Assembly (NCBI GenBank): GCA_019119025.1
Contig: DWXV01000059.1
Coordinates: 1 to 64,000, forward strand
From: Candidatus Allofournierella excrementigallinarum
GTDB lineage: Bacteria; Bacillota; Clostridia; Oscillospirales; Ruminococcaceae
Direction: 5' to 3'
Length of the DNA: 64,000 nucleotides
Of the stretch, positions 45,611 through 54,160 are shown piece after piece (positions within the stretch are counted from its first letter, which is position 1; the number at the start of each line of letters is the position of its first letter). Both the position numbers and the translations under genes were made by a program. Under the pieces are notes generated by a model. It saw nothing but the letters and a program-made list of their open reading frames with translations, made no database searches and had not been told where the DNA came from.

Positions 45611-45639
45611 AGTATACCCCATTTACGGCCGGATTTCAA
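45611..45639 (-). promoter_or_regulatory. SigA promoter of the leftward surface-sugar operon
   Basis: Read leftward: TTGAAA (45634-45639), a 17-base spacer and TATACT (45611-45616). It is back to back with the rightward promoter at 45652. Confidence 0.85.
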
Positions 45640-45651
45640 CCGCCTGCGCCC

Positions 45652-45680
45652 TTTACACCGCCGCGCAAAACAGATATAAT
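45652..45680 (+). promoter_or_regulatory. SigA promoter of the rightward surface-sugar operon
   Basis: TTTACA (45652-45657), a 17-base spacer and TATAAT (45675-45680). Its -35 is 12 bases from the -35 of the leftward promoter, so one regulator could control both arms. Confidence 0.85.
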
Positions 45681-45724
45681 GATTTAGATATTGCCCGCAT
45701 TTGCGCTGAAAGGAGGCCGCCGGG

Positions 45725-47275
45725 GTGAGTTTTCAGAGTTTTTCCTACTTTGCGTTCCTGCCCGCGGCGGCCTTTTTGTATCTGAAAGTCTGCCCCCGGC
45801 GCTTGCAGAACGCCCTGCTTTTGGCGGCCAGCGTTTTATTCTACTGGTCGAACCGGCCCACCGGGGCGGACTGGCCCGGCGCGTGGCCGCTGGCGCCGCT
45901 GGCGGTGCTGGCGGCGGTGTGCCTGTTCGTCTGGCGGGCCGCCCTCGTCCTCGCCCGCAGGGAAAAGGGTCAGAGAGGCCGGCTGCTGGCCGCCGCCGTC
46001 GCCGCCCTGCTGGCGGTGCTGGCGGCGTTCAAATACTTTAACTTCCTTCTGCCGGTGCTGCCCCTGGCCCCCGGCGTCCTCCACGCCCTGCCTTTTCCCC
46101 TGGGCATCAGCTTCTACACCTTCGCCGCCGTGAGCTATCTGGTGGACGTGGCCCGGGGCGACATGGAGCCGGAAAAAAGCTTTGCGGCCCTTGCGGCCTT
46201 CCTCTGCTTTTTCGGCTCCATCACCGCCGGGCCCATCTGCCGGGCAAGGCAGCTGCTGCCGCAGCTGAGGCAGGAGCACCGCTTTGACGCTTTTCGCACC
46301 GTGCGGGCGTTGCAGCTGTTCGCCTTGGGCCTGTTCAAAAAGGTGGCGGTGGCGGACGTCATTATGATGTATGTCCAGCCCATCTACGCCGACCCCGCCG
46401 GCCACGGCGGGGCGGCCCTTGCGGCGGCCACGGTGGGCTACACCCTCTATCTCTACTTCGATTTCGCGGGCTATTCCGAGATGGCCCGGGCCAGCGCCCT
46501 TTTGCTGGGGCTGGACATCCCCGAAAATTTCAAGACCCCCTTCTTCGCCTCCAACTTCTCCGGCTTCTGGAGCCGCTGGCACATCAGCCTTTCCGGCTGG
46601 CTGCAGGACTATCTCTTCACCCCTCTCGTCTGGGCGGACGCCTCCAAGCTGCCCCTCATCGGGCGGCGGGTGAGCCGTCTGTCGCCGGTGCTGTGCGTCT
46701 TTCTGGTGTTCTTCGTGTCCGGCTTTTGGCACGGCAGCACCCTGCCCTTCGTGGTCTGGGGCTTTTTGCAGGGCGCTTACCGCGCCGGGGAGGAACTCAT
46801 CCACCAGAAATTCGGCAAGCCCAAAAAGAAGGCCCCCGCCCGCCTGCTCTGGGCCAAGCGGGCCGGCGTGTTCGCTTTGTGGGCCTTCGGCATGGTGTTC
46901 TTTGCCGCCGGGTCCAACGTGGGCGGCGCCGGCCTGGGCCAGGCCTTTGCCGTTCTGGCGGGCTTTTCCCGGGGCTGGAGCCCCGTGCGCTTTGCCGCCG
47001 AGAGCTGGCAGGCGGTGCTGGACGGCTTCTACGCCCAGAACATGATGGCGGCGGCCTGGTGCGCCTTTCTGGCCTTCACGCTGGCGCTGGCGGTCTGGCT
47101 GGACTGGCAGCGGGCGTTCCGCTTCAAAAACAAAAGCGCCGAGCTGGTGCTGCAAGCGCAAAAGGGCGCGGTGCGCTGGGCGCTCTATTACGCGCTGGTG
47201 CTGGCCATCTTCGGCGGCCTTTTGATGGCCAGCGGCGGTTTCGGCGGCGCGAGCTTTGCCTACGGCGGCTTTTAA
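45725..47275 (+). CDS. MBOAT-family O-acyltransferase (AlgI-like)
   Basis: The 516-residue polytopic protein has the MBOAT core: FSGFWSRWHISLSGWLQDYLF and the catalytic His336 in SGFWHGSTLPFVVWG. It should carry acetyl groups across the membrane for O-acetylation of a surface glycan, as AlgI or PatA do, with the following SGNH gene as partner. The start is GTG at 45725 with AAAGGAGG at 8 bases. First gene of the rightward arm. Confidence 0.92.
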   Translation: MSFQSFSYFAFLPAAAFLYLKVCPRRLQNALLLAASVLFYWSNRPTGADWPGAWPLAPLAVLAAVCLFVWRAALVLARREKGQRGRLLAAAVAALLAVLAAFKYFNFLLPVLPLAPGVLHALPFPLGISFYTFAAVSYLVDVARGDMEPEKSFAALAAFLCFFGSITAGPICRARQLLPQLRQEHRFDAFRTVRALQLFALGLFKKVAVADVIMMYVQPIYADPAGHGGAALAAATVGYTLYLYFDFAGYSEMARASALLLGLDIPENFKTPFFASNFSGFWSRWHISLSGWLQDYLFTPLVWADASKLPLIGRRVSRLSPVLCVFLVFFVSGFWHGSTLPFVVWGFLQGAYRAGEELIHQKFGKPKKKAPARLLWAKRAGVFALWAFGMVFFAAGSNVGGAGLGQAFAVLAGFSRGWSPVRFAAESWQAVLDGFYAQNMMAAAWCAFLAFTLALAVWLDWQRAFRFKNKSAELVLQAQKGAVRWALYYALVLAIFGGLLMASGGFGGASFAYGGF

Positions 47276-47300
47276 AACATAAGCGAAAGGGGGCGCGGGA

Positions 47301-48251
47301 ATGCGCGGTATCTTAAAAAAGCTGGCGCTGCTGGCGCTGCCGGTGGCGGCGTATTTCTGCGTCTTTGCCGCTTTCGAGCCCAACAACTACTTCGGCCTCA
47401 AAGCCTCCACCTCCAGCGAGGCCCCGGTGGCCCGGCTGAAAAGCTACGCCGCCGAGCCCGGCGAGCGCATCATCGTGGGGGATTCCCGCCTTGCCCACTT
47501 CGATATGGAGCAGGTGGAAGAGGTCAGCGGCCGCCCCTGGCAGAACCTGGCCTTCGGCGGCGCTTCCCTGCGGGAGGGCGTGGACGTGGTGAACTGGGCG
47601 CTGGAACAGAACCCGGACCTCGAGGAAGTGGTGTTCGGCCTCTCCTTCTACACCGTCACCGAGACCTACGACGCCGACCGGATGAGCACGCTGGAAAAGA
47701 CGCTCAACAATCCCCTGGCCTACATGTTCAACCTGGAATACAACGTGAACATGCTCACCGCTTTGTCCGAGCGGCTGCGGGGCATCCCGGGCGGGGCCGC
47801 CGAGGAGACCGGCGACTGGGCGTATCCCGAAGACTACACCGGCCCCGACGGCACGGTGTACCAGCTGCACGCCCGCCTTGCCACCTACCCCGAGGCCCTT
47901 GTGCCCCGGTGCAAAGGCTGGCGGCTCAACGAGGAGCAGCTGGCCCGCTTTTGCGAGATGGCCGCCGCCTGCCGGGAGAAGGGCGTGGAACTGACGGTGG
48001 TGCTGCCCCCCATGGCGGACATCGTGCTCACCGACGCCTGCATGCCCTTTGGCATCGACGAGGCCATGGCCGCCGAGTTTCTGCCGCGCCTTGCCGAATG
48101 GGCCGGGGAATACGGCTTCGCCGTGCTGGACTACGAGTGGGCGGACCGCCCGGACTTTGACGACGACAAGCAGTTCTTCGACGGGTTCCATCTGGACACC
48201 CGCTATGGCCTGCCCCAGTGGGTGGACCATCTGTTCACCGACATCGGATAA
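47301..48251 (+). CDS. SGNH-type O-acetyltransferase partner (AlgJ/DltD-like)
   Basis: The 316-residue protein has one N-terminal membrane helix (about 5-25) and an outside hydrolase-like domain with Ser62 in VGDSRLAHFD and the Asp294-xx-His297 pair in FFDGFHLD, the SGNH catalytic set. Such proteins receive acetyl groups from an MBOAT partner and place them on the polymer. It follows the MBOAT gene by 25 bases. The acceptor is unknown, possibly the nonulosonic acid glycan made next door. Confidence 0.8.
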   Translation: MRGILKKLALLALPVAAYFCVFAAFEPNNYFGLKASTSSEAPVARLKSYAAEPGERIIVGDSRLAHFDMEQVEEVSGRPWQNLAFGGASLREGVDVVNWALEQNPDLEEVVFGLSFYTVTETYDADRMSTLEKTLNNPLAYMFNLEYNVNMLTALSERLRGIPGGAAEETGDWAYPEDYTGPDGTVYQLHARLATYPEALVPRCKGWRLNEEQLARFCEMAAACREKGVELTVVLPPMADIVLTDACMPFGIDEAMAAEFLPRLAEWAGEYGFAVLDYEWADRPDFDDDKQFFDGFHLDTRYGLPQWVDHLFTDIG

Positions 48252-48275
48252 CTTTGCAAAAGGGAGGCGCCCGGA

Positions 48276-49589
48276 ATGGGCCTTGACTTTCTGATTTTAT
48301 ACGAACACACGGTGCGGGAGTACGAGAGCGACCTGCTGCTCAAGCTCGAGCTGGAGCGCCGGGGCTACACCGCCGAGATCCGCCAGCTGCTGGACCGCAA
48401 AAAGCTCAAGTATTTCACCTGGAAAAAGCCGAAAGTGCTCGTTTCCAGCTGCATGTACGACAACGAGGCCATCAACAGCCACGTCTACAACAACGTCGGC
48501 CGGTGCGACAAGATCGTGAACCTCCACTGGGAGCAGATGCTCAGCGACACCCAGGAGGCGGGCGACTGGTTCAACATGAACGGCAACGCCAAAAAGTGCG
48601 TGCAGACCTGCTGGGGCCGCCGCACCGCCGGCCGGCTCATCGCCCACGGCATGGAGGAAAAGAACACCCCGGTCACCGGCGCGGTGATGATGGATTTTCT
48701 GCGCCCGGAGTTTGCGGGTTACTTCAAATCGAAGGAGCAGCTTTGCGCCGAGCACGGCCTCGACCCCGCCAAAAAGCTGCACCTTTACATCTCCAGCTTC
48801 GGCTACGCCAGCATGACCGACGCCGAGGTCAAAGAGCTCAGCGAGATGGCGGGCACCGATTTTTCCGGCTTTGCCGCCACCAACCGGGTGAGCATGGCCG
48901 AGACGCTGGCCTGGTTCGACCGGTATCTGGCCGGCCACCCGGAGGTGGAGCTGGTCTACCGCCGCCACCCCAGCGAGTGGAACAGCCCCGCGCTGGCCGA
49001 CCTCAGCCAAAAGCGGCCCAACTTCCACGTCATTTTTTCCGACAGCGTGAAGCAGTGGATCGTGGCGGCAGACTCCATCTCCATCTGGATGAGCACCGCC
49101 ATCGCCGAGGTGTACATGGCGGGCAAAAGCTGCCACATCCTGCGCCCGGCGCCCATCGAGCACGAGTACGACCCGGTGATCTATGCCGGGGCGAAGTATG
49201 TCACCAATTACGAAGATTTCGCCGCCGCCATGGCCGAGGACGCGCCCCCCTTCCCCATCGAAAGGCAGGTCATCGAGGGCTACTTTGACCCCAGCCCCGT
49301 CCCCGCCTACAAGCGGATGGCGGACCTTTTGGAGCAGGTGCGCAACGAGCCGCCCCGGGACGAGCCCATGGGCGAGGGCTTCACCCCTCATTTCAACTGG
49401 CTCAAATTCTTTGCTTTGTGGGGGGTGCACATCCTGTTTGCTTTGCGCCTGGAGCCCAAAAAGGTGTTTTTCTTCCACAAGGGCCTCGCCGGTTTCGCCC
49501 AGCGCATCTACGGCTATGTGGAGAAGGCCCATGTGCCCAAAGCCGACGCAAAGGCCATGGAGGCGCGCATCGCGCCCTTTGTGAAGTAA
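48276..49589 (+). CDS. Surface carbohydrate biosynthesis protein, GT-B-like
   Basis: The 437-residue soluble protein begins LDFLILYEHTVREYESDLLL and resembles the 'surface carbohydrate biosynthesis' group related to CDP-glycerol and polysialyl transferases. YRRHPSEWNSP and SISIWMSTAIAEVYMAGKSC in the second half fit a GT-B nucleotide-binding domain. It may be the transferase that uses the CMP-activated nonulosonic acid, but this is an inference. The ATG has GGGAGG at 8 bases; the gene lies between the SGNH and flippase genes. Confidence 0.65.
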   Translation: MGLDFLILYEHTVREYESDLLLKLELERRGYTAEIRQLLDRKKLKYFTWKKPKVLVSSCMYDNEAINSHVYNNVGRCDKIVNLHWEQMLSDTQEAGDWFNMNGNAKKCVQTCWGRRTAGRLIAHGMEEKNTPVTGAVMMDFLRPEFAGYFKSKEQLCAEHGLDPAKKLHLYISSFGYASMTDAEVKELSEMAGTDFSGFAATNRVSMAETLAWFDRYLAGHPEVELVYRRHPSEWNSPALADLSQKRPNFHVIFSDSVKQWIVAADSISIWMSTAIAEVYMAGKSCHILRPAPIEHEYDPVIYAGAKYVTNYEDFAAAMAEDAPPFPIERQVIEGYFDPSPVPAYKRMADLLEQVRNEPPRDEPMGEGFTPHFNWLKFFALWGVHILFALRLEPKKVFFFHKGLAGFAQRIYGYVEKAHVPKADAKAMEARIAPFVK

Positions 49590-49602
49590 AGGAGGCGGCG
49601 CT

Positions 49603-50829
49603 TTGAACCCCCAGCTGTGCAAGAATCTTTTGTTCAACACGGCGGGCAGCCTGCTGTTTTATCTGTGCCAGGCGGCGCTGAACCTGCTGGTCACGGCGCT
49701 GGCGGGCGTTGCCGCCAACGGCATGCTGGCCACCGCCATGACCATCGCCAACGTCTGCCTCTCGGTGGCCAGCTTTGGCATGCGCACCTTCCAGGTGTCG
49801 GACCTTGCGGGCAAATACGCCGACCGCACCTATCTTTTAAGCCGCTATGCCACCCTGGCGGCGGCGGGCGCGGGCTGCCTTGTGTTCGCCTTCGTCAACA
49901 GCTATTCCGCCGAGCAGCGGTGGGTCATCGCCCTCTACACCGCCTACCGCCTCATCGAGAGCTGGTCGGACGTGTGGCACGGCTTTCTGCAAAGGGGAGA
50001 GCGGCTGGACGTGGTGGGCATCAGTTTCGGCGTGCGTGGCCTTGTCACCGCGGGCACGGTGACCCTGGGCCTTGTGCTCACCGGCAACCTTGTGCTCACC
50101 CTGGCGGCGCTGCTGGCGCTGAACGCCGTTTATGTTCTGGCGGTGGATATGCCCCTGGCCCGCAGATACGCCGACCTTGCAAAACGGGGGGGCGGCAGCG
50201 TGCCGGCCCTTTTGGCCGAGTGCGCGCCGCTGGCGGTGTATGCCGCGCTGAACACCGCCATCCCCTCGGTGCCCCGCTATTTCTGCGAGCGGGTGCTGGG
50301 CGCCGTGAAGATGAGCTATTTCAACAACGTGTTTCTGCCGGTGCTTGTTTTGCAGGTGGCGGTCGTCTACCTGTTCGTGCCCTTCATCACCACCTTTGCC
50401 CGGCTGTGGAGCGGGAAGGACAAGGCGGGCTTTTTCCGGGGCCTCCTTCTGCTGGCGGCGGCGCTGGCCGCCATGTGGGCCGCCGGGGCCGCCGGCGCGG
50501 CGCTGCTGGGGCGCTGGGGCCTTTCGATCCTCTACCCCACCAGCCCGGAAATTCTGGACTACGCGCCCCTTTTGCAGCCGCTGGTGGTCGCCACCGTCTG
50601 CACCGTGGCTTCCACCGTTTTGTGCCACCTGCTCACCATCGCCCGCGACATGCGCGGCCTCATCCTGGGCAATCTGGCGGGCCTGGCCGCCGCCGCTGTG
50701 GTAAGCGTGCCGCTGCTTTCCGCCTTCGACATTTACGGCGCGGCCTTTGCCACCATCGCCGGCATCGGCGTGCAGGCGGTGTGCCTGCTGGCGTTTTTGC
50801 TGGCGAAATGCCGCAAACAGTTCGCCTGA
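49603..50829 (+). CDS. Polysaccharide flippase (Wzx/MOP superfamily)
   Basis: The 408-residue protein has about 12 membrane helices and starts with KNLLFNTAGSLLFYLCQAALNLL, typical of oligosaccharide flippases of the MOP superfamily. It should move lipid-linked surface glycan units to the outside. The start is TTG at 49603, with AAAGGAGG at 7 bases; no ATG lies at the family start position. No Wzy polymerase is recognised nearby. Confidence 0.83.
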   Translation: MNPQLCKNLLFNTAGSLLFYLCQAALNLLVTALAGVAANGMLATAMTIANVCLSVASFGMRTFQVSDLAGKYADRTYLLSRYATLAAAGAGCLVFAFVNSYSAEQRWVIALYTAYRLIESWSDVWHGFLQRGERLDVVGISFGVRGLVTAGTVTLGLVLTGNLVLTLAALLALNAVYVLAVDMPLARRYADLAKRGGGSVPALLAECAPLAVYAALNTAIPSVPRYFCERVLGAVKMSYFNNVFLPVLVLQVAVVYLFVPFITTFARLWSGKDKAGFFRGLLLLAAALAAMWAAGAAGAALLGRWGLSILYPTSPEILDYAPLLQPLVVATVCTVASTVLCHLLTIARDMRGLILGNLAGLAAAAVVSVPLLSAFDIYGAAFATIAGIGVQAVCLLAFLLAKCRKQFA

Positions 50830-50836
50830 CGCGGGT

Positions 50837-50865
50837 TTGTAATCCGCCGTCCGCCGTGGTATAAT
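50837..50865 (+). promoter_or_regulatory. SigA promoter of the amidotransferase gene
   Basis: TTGTAA (50837-50842), a 17-base spacer and TATAAT (50860-50865), inside the short gap after the flippase gene. The amidotransferase can therefore be expressed apart from the MBOAT operon. Confidence 0.8.
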
Positions 50866-50911
50866 AACGCCATCGGACCCATTCGATTTTTTTACAGGGA
50901 GGTACCCACCC

Positions 50912-52030
50912 GTGAAATACTGCAAAAAATGCACCATGCCCGACACCCGCCCCGGCATCACCTTCGACGCCGAAGGGGTGTGCAGCGCCTGCCGCCATTA
51001 CGAAAGCCGCTCCAGGGTGGACTGGGACGCCCGCTGGAAAGAGTTTGAGGCCCTGTGCAACAAATACCGCGGCATGAACGGCCCCGGCGGCTACGACTGC
51101 GCCGTGGCGGTGAGCGGCGGCAAAGACAGCCACTTCCAGGTTTACATCCTGAAAGAGGTCATGAAGATGAACCCCATCCTCTTCAGCGTGGAGGACAACT
51201 TCCCCATGACCGAGGCGGGCAAGCACAACCTGAAAAACATCTCCGAGGCCTTCGGCTGCACCATCATCAGCTGCAAGCCCAACATCAAGGCCCAGAAAAC
51301 CCTGATGCGCGCCTTCTTTGAAAAGTACGGCAAGCCCACCTGGTATGTGGACCGTCTCATCTACACCTTCCCGCTGCACATGGCCCTCAAGTTCAACACT
51401 CCGCTGCTTTGCTATGGCGAGAACGTGAGCTTTGAGTACGGCGGCAACGCCGACGAGGAGACCTACTCCGCCCGCGGCCAGATCGAAAACGGCGTGGCGG
51501 TGGGCTTCCCCACCGAGGAGCTGCTGGGCTACGGCGTGAGCGAAAACGACCTGGCCCTGACCAAGGCCCCCACCGCCGAGGAGCTGGCAAAGCTCGACCC
51601 CTTCTACCTGAGCTACTTTTTGCCCTGGAACAGCTACAAAAACTACCAGCTGGCCAAGAGCCGCGGCTTCCACGACCTGACCCACGAGTGGGACCGCACC
51701 CACCACGCCGAGAACTTCGACCAGATCGACAGCCGCGCGTATCTGGTGCACAGCTGGCTGAAATACCCCAAGTTCGGCCATGCCGCCGCCACCGACTACA
51801 CCGCCCGCTACATCCGCTACGGCATGATGACCCGGGAGGAGGCCATCCCCATCATCAAGGCGCGGGACGGCGCGCTGGACCCGCTGAGCGTGCGGGACTT
51901 CTGCGAGTTCTGCGGCTACAGCGAGGCGGAATTCTGGTCCATCATCGACAAGTTCTACAACCGGGACATCTTCTATAAGGACGAATTCGGCCGCTGGATG
52001 CTGAAAGAGCCCATCTGGGAAGAAAAGTAA
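50912..52030 (+). CDS. N-acetyl sugar amidotransferase (PseA/WbpG family)
   Basis: The 372-residue enzyme has two CxxC pairs at the N-terminus (Cys4/Cys7 and Cys24/Cys27) and the ATP-pyrophosphatase loop SGGKDS at 68-73, followed by VDRLIYTF and the C-terminal FCEFCGYSEAEFW. PseA-type enzymes turn acetamido groups of nonulosonic acids into acetamidino groups; WbpG acts on other sugars with HisH/HisF-like partners, which are not seen here. GTG at 50912 has GGGAGG upstream. A terminator follows directly. Confidence 0.87.
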   Translation: MKYCKKCTMPDTRPGITFDAEGVCSACRHYESRSRVDWDARWKEFEALCNKYRGMNGPGGYDCAVAVSGGKDSHFQVYILKEVMKMNPILFSVEDNFPMTEAGKHNLKNISEAFGCTIISCKPNIKAQKTLMRAFFEKYGKPTWYVDRLIYTFPLHMALKFNTPLLCYGENVSFEYGGNADEETYSARGQIENGVAVGFPTEELLGYGVSENDLALTKAPTAEELAKLDPFYLSYFLPWNSYKNYQLAKSRGFHDLTHEWDRTHHAENFDQIDSRAYLVHSWLKYPKFGHAAATDYTARYIRYGMMTREEAIPIIKARDGALDPLSVRDFCEFCGYSEAEFWSIIDKFYNRDIFYKDEFGRWMLKEPIWEEK

Positions 52031-52038
52031 GTTTTTTT

Positions 52039-52069
52039 CGGGCGCTCCCCTTTTTGGAGCGCCCGCTTT
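52039..52069 (+). terminator. Intrinsic terminator after the amidotransferase gene
   Basis: A 10-bp stem (52039-52048 with 52056-52065), CCTTTTT loop, then CTTTTCTT. Confidence 0.85.
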
Positions 52070-52159
52070 TCTTGTGACAAAGCCGTTACAAAAGGCCGCG
52101 GAAGGCTGTTTTTCCGCTGCCGCCGTGCTATGATGAAGGCAGAAAAGGAGGCGTGACCC

Positions 52160-53023
52160 ATGCTGAAAAAGAGACTGCTTTCCCTGCTGGGCCTGTTTGC
52201 GCTGGCGCTGGCTGTGCCCTTTGCCGCCTTTGCGGACATGGGGCCCAAACCCAGCGTAGAGGTGCAGACTGTGGGCCTTCCGCAAAGCTGCTGGGTCACC
52301 CTGCTGGCCCAGGAGACCGTCATCGGCCCCTGGCACGAGACGGAGAAAGGGACCGTTGCCGCGGTGGAGCCGGAGGAAGCCCCCGTCGTGGAGGCCTTCG
52401 ACGCTTTTGAGGACCCGGACGGTTATCACTTTTTGCAGTGGTTCGACCGGGTGCGGGACGACTCGCCCGCCACCTGGAGCTACATGGCCCCAAGGCACTT
52501 CAAAATTCTGTTCTGGTTCCCCGAAAGCGGCGGCTACGCCGTGACCGAAACGCTGGACCGCTACGCCTATTCCGCCGTCTACCGGGTGGACTTTTCCGGC
52601 TTTGACCCGGCGGCGGGCGGGGTGCAGGCGGTCGCCGCCCAAAAGAACTACGACTACGCCGGTGAGCTGCTGGGCCTTGCCGCCCGCTTTGTGCTGACGC
52701 TGGCGGTGGAGCTGCTCATCGCCCTGCCCTTCGGCTACTTAAAGCGGCAGCATCTGCGGGTGCTGCTCATCGCCAACCTCGTCACCCAGCTGGCGCTGAA
52801 CCTCGCCCTCAATCTCACTTGCTATTTCTCCGGGGCGCTGGCCATGTGGCTGCTCTATCCCCTTTTGGAGCTGGCGGTGTTCATCGTGGAGGCGGTGGTG
52901 TTCCGCTTGGCGTTCAAGCCGGAAGCGGGCAAGGGCCACCCGGTGCTTTACGCCTTCGCCGCCAACGCCGCTTCCTACGCCTTCGGCCTGTGGCTGGGCA
53001 ACCTTGTGCCGGAGCTGTTCTGA
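52160..53023 (+). CDS. Membrane protein with signal peptide, unknown function
   Basis: The 287-residue protein has a signal peptide (about 1-25, cut near AFA/DM), then an outside domain starting DMGPKPSVEVQ, and four helices in the second half (about 170-285). The DMGPKPSV opening is, to my memory, common in uncharacterised clostridial membrane proteins. The ATG has AAGGAGG at 8 bases; TATGAT about 30 bases upstream may be a -10, with no good -35. Confidence 0.75.
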   Translation: MLKKRLLSLLGLFALALAVPFAAFADMGPKPSVEVQTVGLPQSCWVTLLAQETVIGPWHETEKGTVAAVEPEEAPVVEAFDAFEDPDGYHFLQWFDRVRDDSPATWSYMAPRHFKILFWFPESGGYAVTETLDRYAYSAVYRVDFSGFDPAAGGVQAVAAQKNYDYAGELLGLAARFVLTLAVELLIALPFGYLKRQHLRVLLIANLVTQLALNLALNLTCYFSGALAMWLLYPLLELAVFIVEAVVFRLAFKPEAGKGHPVLYAFAANAASYAFGLWLGNLVPELF

Positions 53024-53033
53024 AAAAAAGTGC

Positions 53034-53062
53034 TTGACAAACCCCACCACTGTGGGTATCAT
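53034..53062 (+). promoter_or_regulatory. SigA promoter of the T-box/metNIQ operon
   Basis: TTGACA (53034-53039), a 17-base spacer and TATCAT (53057-53062). Confidence 0.85.
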
Positions 53063-53069
53063 AATGCAT

Positions 53070-53370
53070 ATACGCAAAGACGTTGACGAGAAGAGTAGAT
53101 TTTCGGCATCGGCCTTTTCCAGAGAGCCCGGTCAGGTGGAAGCGGGCAAGGCACAGGAAATCGAACATGGCCTCTGAGTCGCGCGGGTGAGAGGCAGGAG
53201 CCTTAAATCCGCGACGGGCGCGCCCGTTAAAGCGCCAGGCTGTAACCGGCTTTTTGCCGCCGCAGCCGCGAAGGCTTTTCCCCGCGAGGGGAAGGCGAAC
53301 CAAGGTGGTACCACGAAGCTTTTTATGAGCTCTCGTCCTTGCAGCCGTGCAGGGACGGGGGCTTTTTTGT
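53070..53370 (+). ncRNA. T-box leader upstream of metNIQ
   Basis: The leader has the landmarks of a T-box: GACGAGAAGAGTAG at the base of Stem I, AGAGAG at 53121, GAAC at 53163 followed by TCTGAGTC (AGUA/GAA S-turn and kink-turn partner), and the T-box AAGGTGGTACCACG at 53302-53315 that binds the tRNA 3' end. It ends in a terminator. Uncharged tRNA should allow read-through into the transporter genes. The triplet before GAAC is ATC (Ile, 53160-53162); an ATG lies at 53167-53169 just after it. The cognate tRNA is therefore uncertain. Confidence 0.92.
53330..53368 (+). terminator. Terminator of the T-box leader
   Basis: A 14-bp stem with three G-T pairs (53330-53343 with 53348-53361), GCCG loop and six T. 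It is the conditional terminator competing with the T-box antiterminator. Confidence 0.85.
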
Positions 53371-53414
53371 TTGCCCGTTCGGGCCAACACCGGGTGGGAG
53401 TGAGAAGAAAAACC

Positions 53415-54155
53415 ATGATCGAGATCAAGAACTTAGGCAAAGTATTCACCGAAAAGAGCGGCAAGGTGGTGGCGCTGCGCAACGCCTCGGTCACCATCAA
53501 CGACGGCGACATCTTCGGCGTCATCGGCATGAGCGGCGCGGGCAAAAGCACCCTTCTGCGCTGCCTGTGCCTGCTGGAAAAGCCCTCGGAAGGCCAGATC
53601 CTGCTCAACGGGCGGGATCTGGCGGCCCTCTCGGGCGCAGACCTGCGCAGCGCCCGAAGGCAGATGGGCGTGGTGTTCCAGGGCTATAACCTGCTGATGC
53701 AGAAGACCGTGGCCGAAAACGTGGCCTTCCCCTTAAAGCTGGGCAAATACGACAAGGCCGCGGTGGACGCCCGGGTGAAGGAGCTTTTGGAGCTTGTGGG
53801 CCTTGCGGACCGGGCGGGCAGCTATCCCAGCCAGCTTTCCGGCGGGCAGAAGCAGCGGGTGGCCCTGGCGCGGGCCCTGGCCAGCAAGCCTCAGGTGCTT
53901 TTGTGCGACGAGCCCACCAGCGCCCTGGACCCCCTGACCACCAAGAGCGTGCTGGAACTTTTGAAGGACATCAATCAGAAGCTGGGCGTCACCATCATCA
54001 TCATCACCCACGAGCTGGCGGTGGTGCGCAGCATCTGCAACCGCATGGTGGTCATCGACAACGGCCTGTTCGTGGAACAGGGCGAGACCGCCGAAATCTT
54101 TGAGGACCCGCAAAGCGAAGTGGCCCGGCTTTTGCTGGGCAAGGAGGAGGTGTGA
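53415..54155 (+). CDS. metN: Methionine-type ABC transporter ATP-binding protein
   Basis: The 246-residue ATPase has Walker A (GMSGAGKST), Q-loop (VVFQGYNLL), signature LSGGQKQRVALARAL, Walker B (LLCDEPTSALDP) and the switch His (THELAVV). It is shorter than typical MetN (about 340 residues) because the C-terminal regulatory ACT-like domain is missing, so feedback inhibition by bound methionine is not expected. It starts at ATG 53415 after GGGAG. The T-box controls its expression, and metI follows. Confidence 0.9.
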   Translation: MIEIKNLGKVFTEKSGKVVALRNASVTINDGDIFGVIGMSGAGKSTLLRCLCLLEKPSEGQILLNGRDLAALSGADLRSARRQMGVVFQGYNLLMQKTVAENVAFPLKLGKYDKAAVDARVKELLELVGLADRAGSYPSQLSGGQKQRVALARALASKPQVLLCDEPTSALDPLTTKSVLELLKDINQKLGVTIIIITHELAVVRSICNRMVVIDNGLFVEQGETAEIFEDPQSEVARLLLGKEEV

Positions 54156-54160
54156 AGAGC

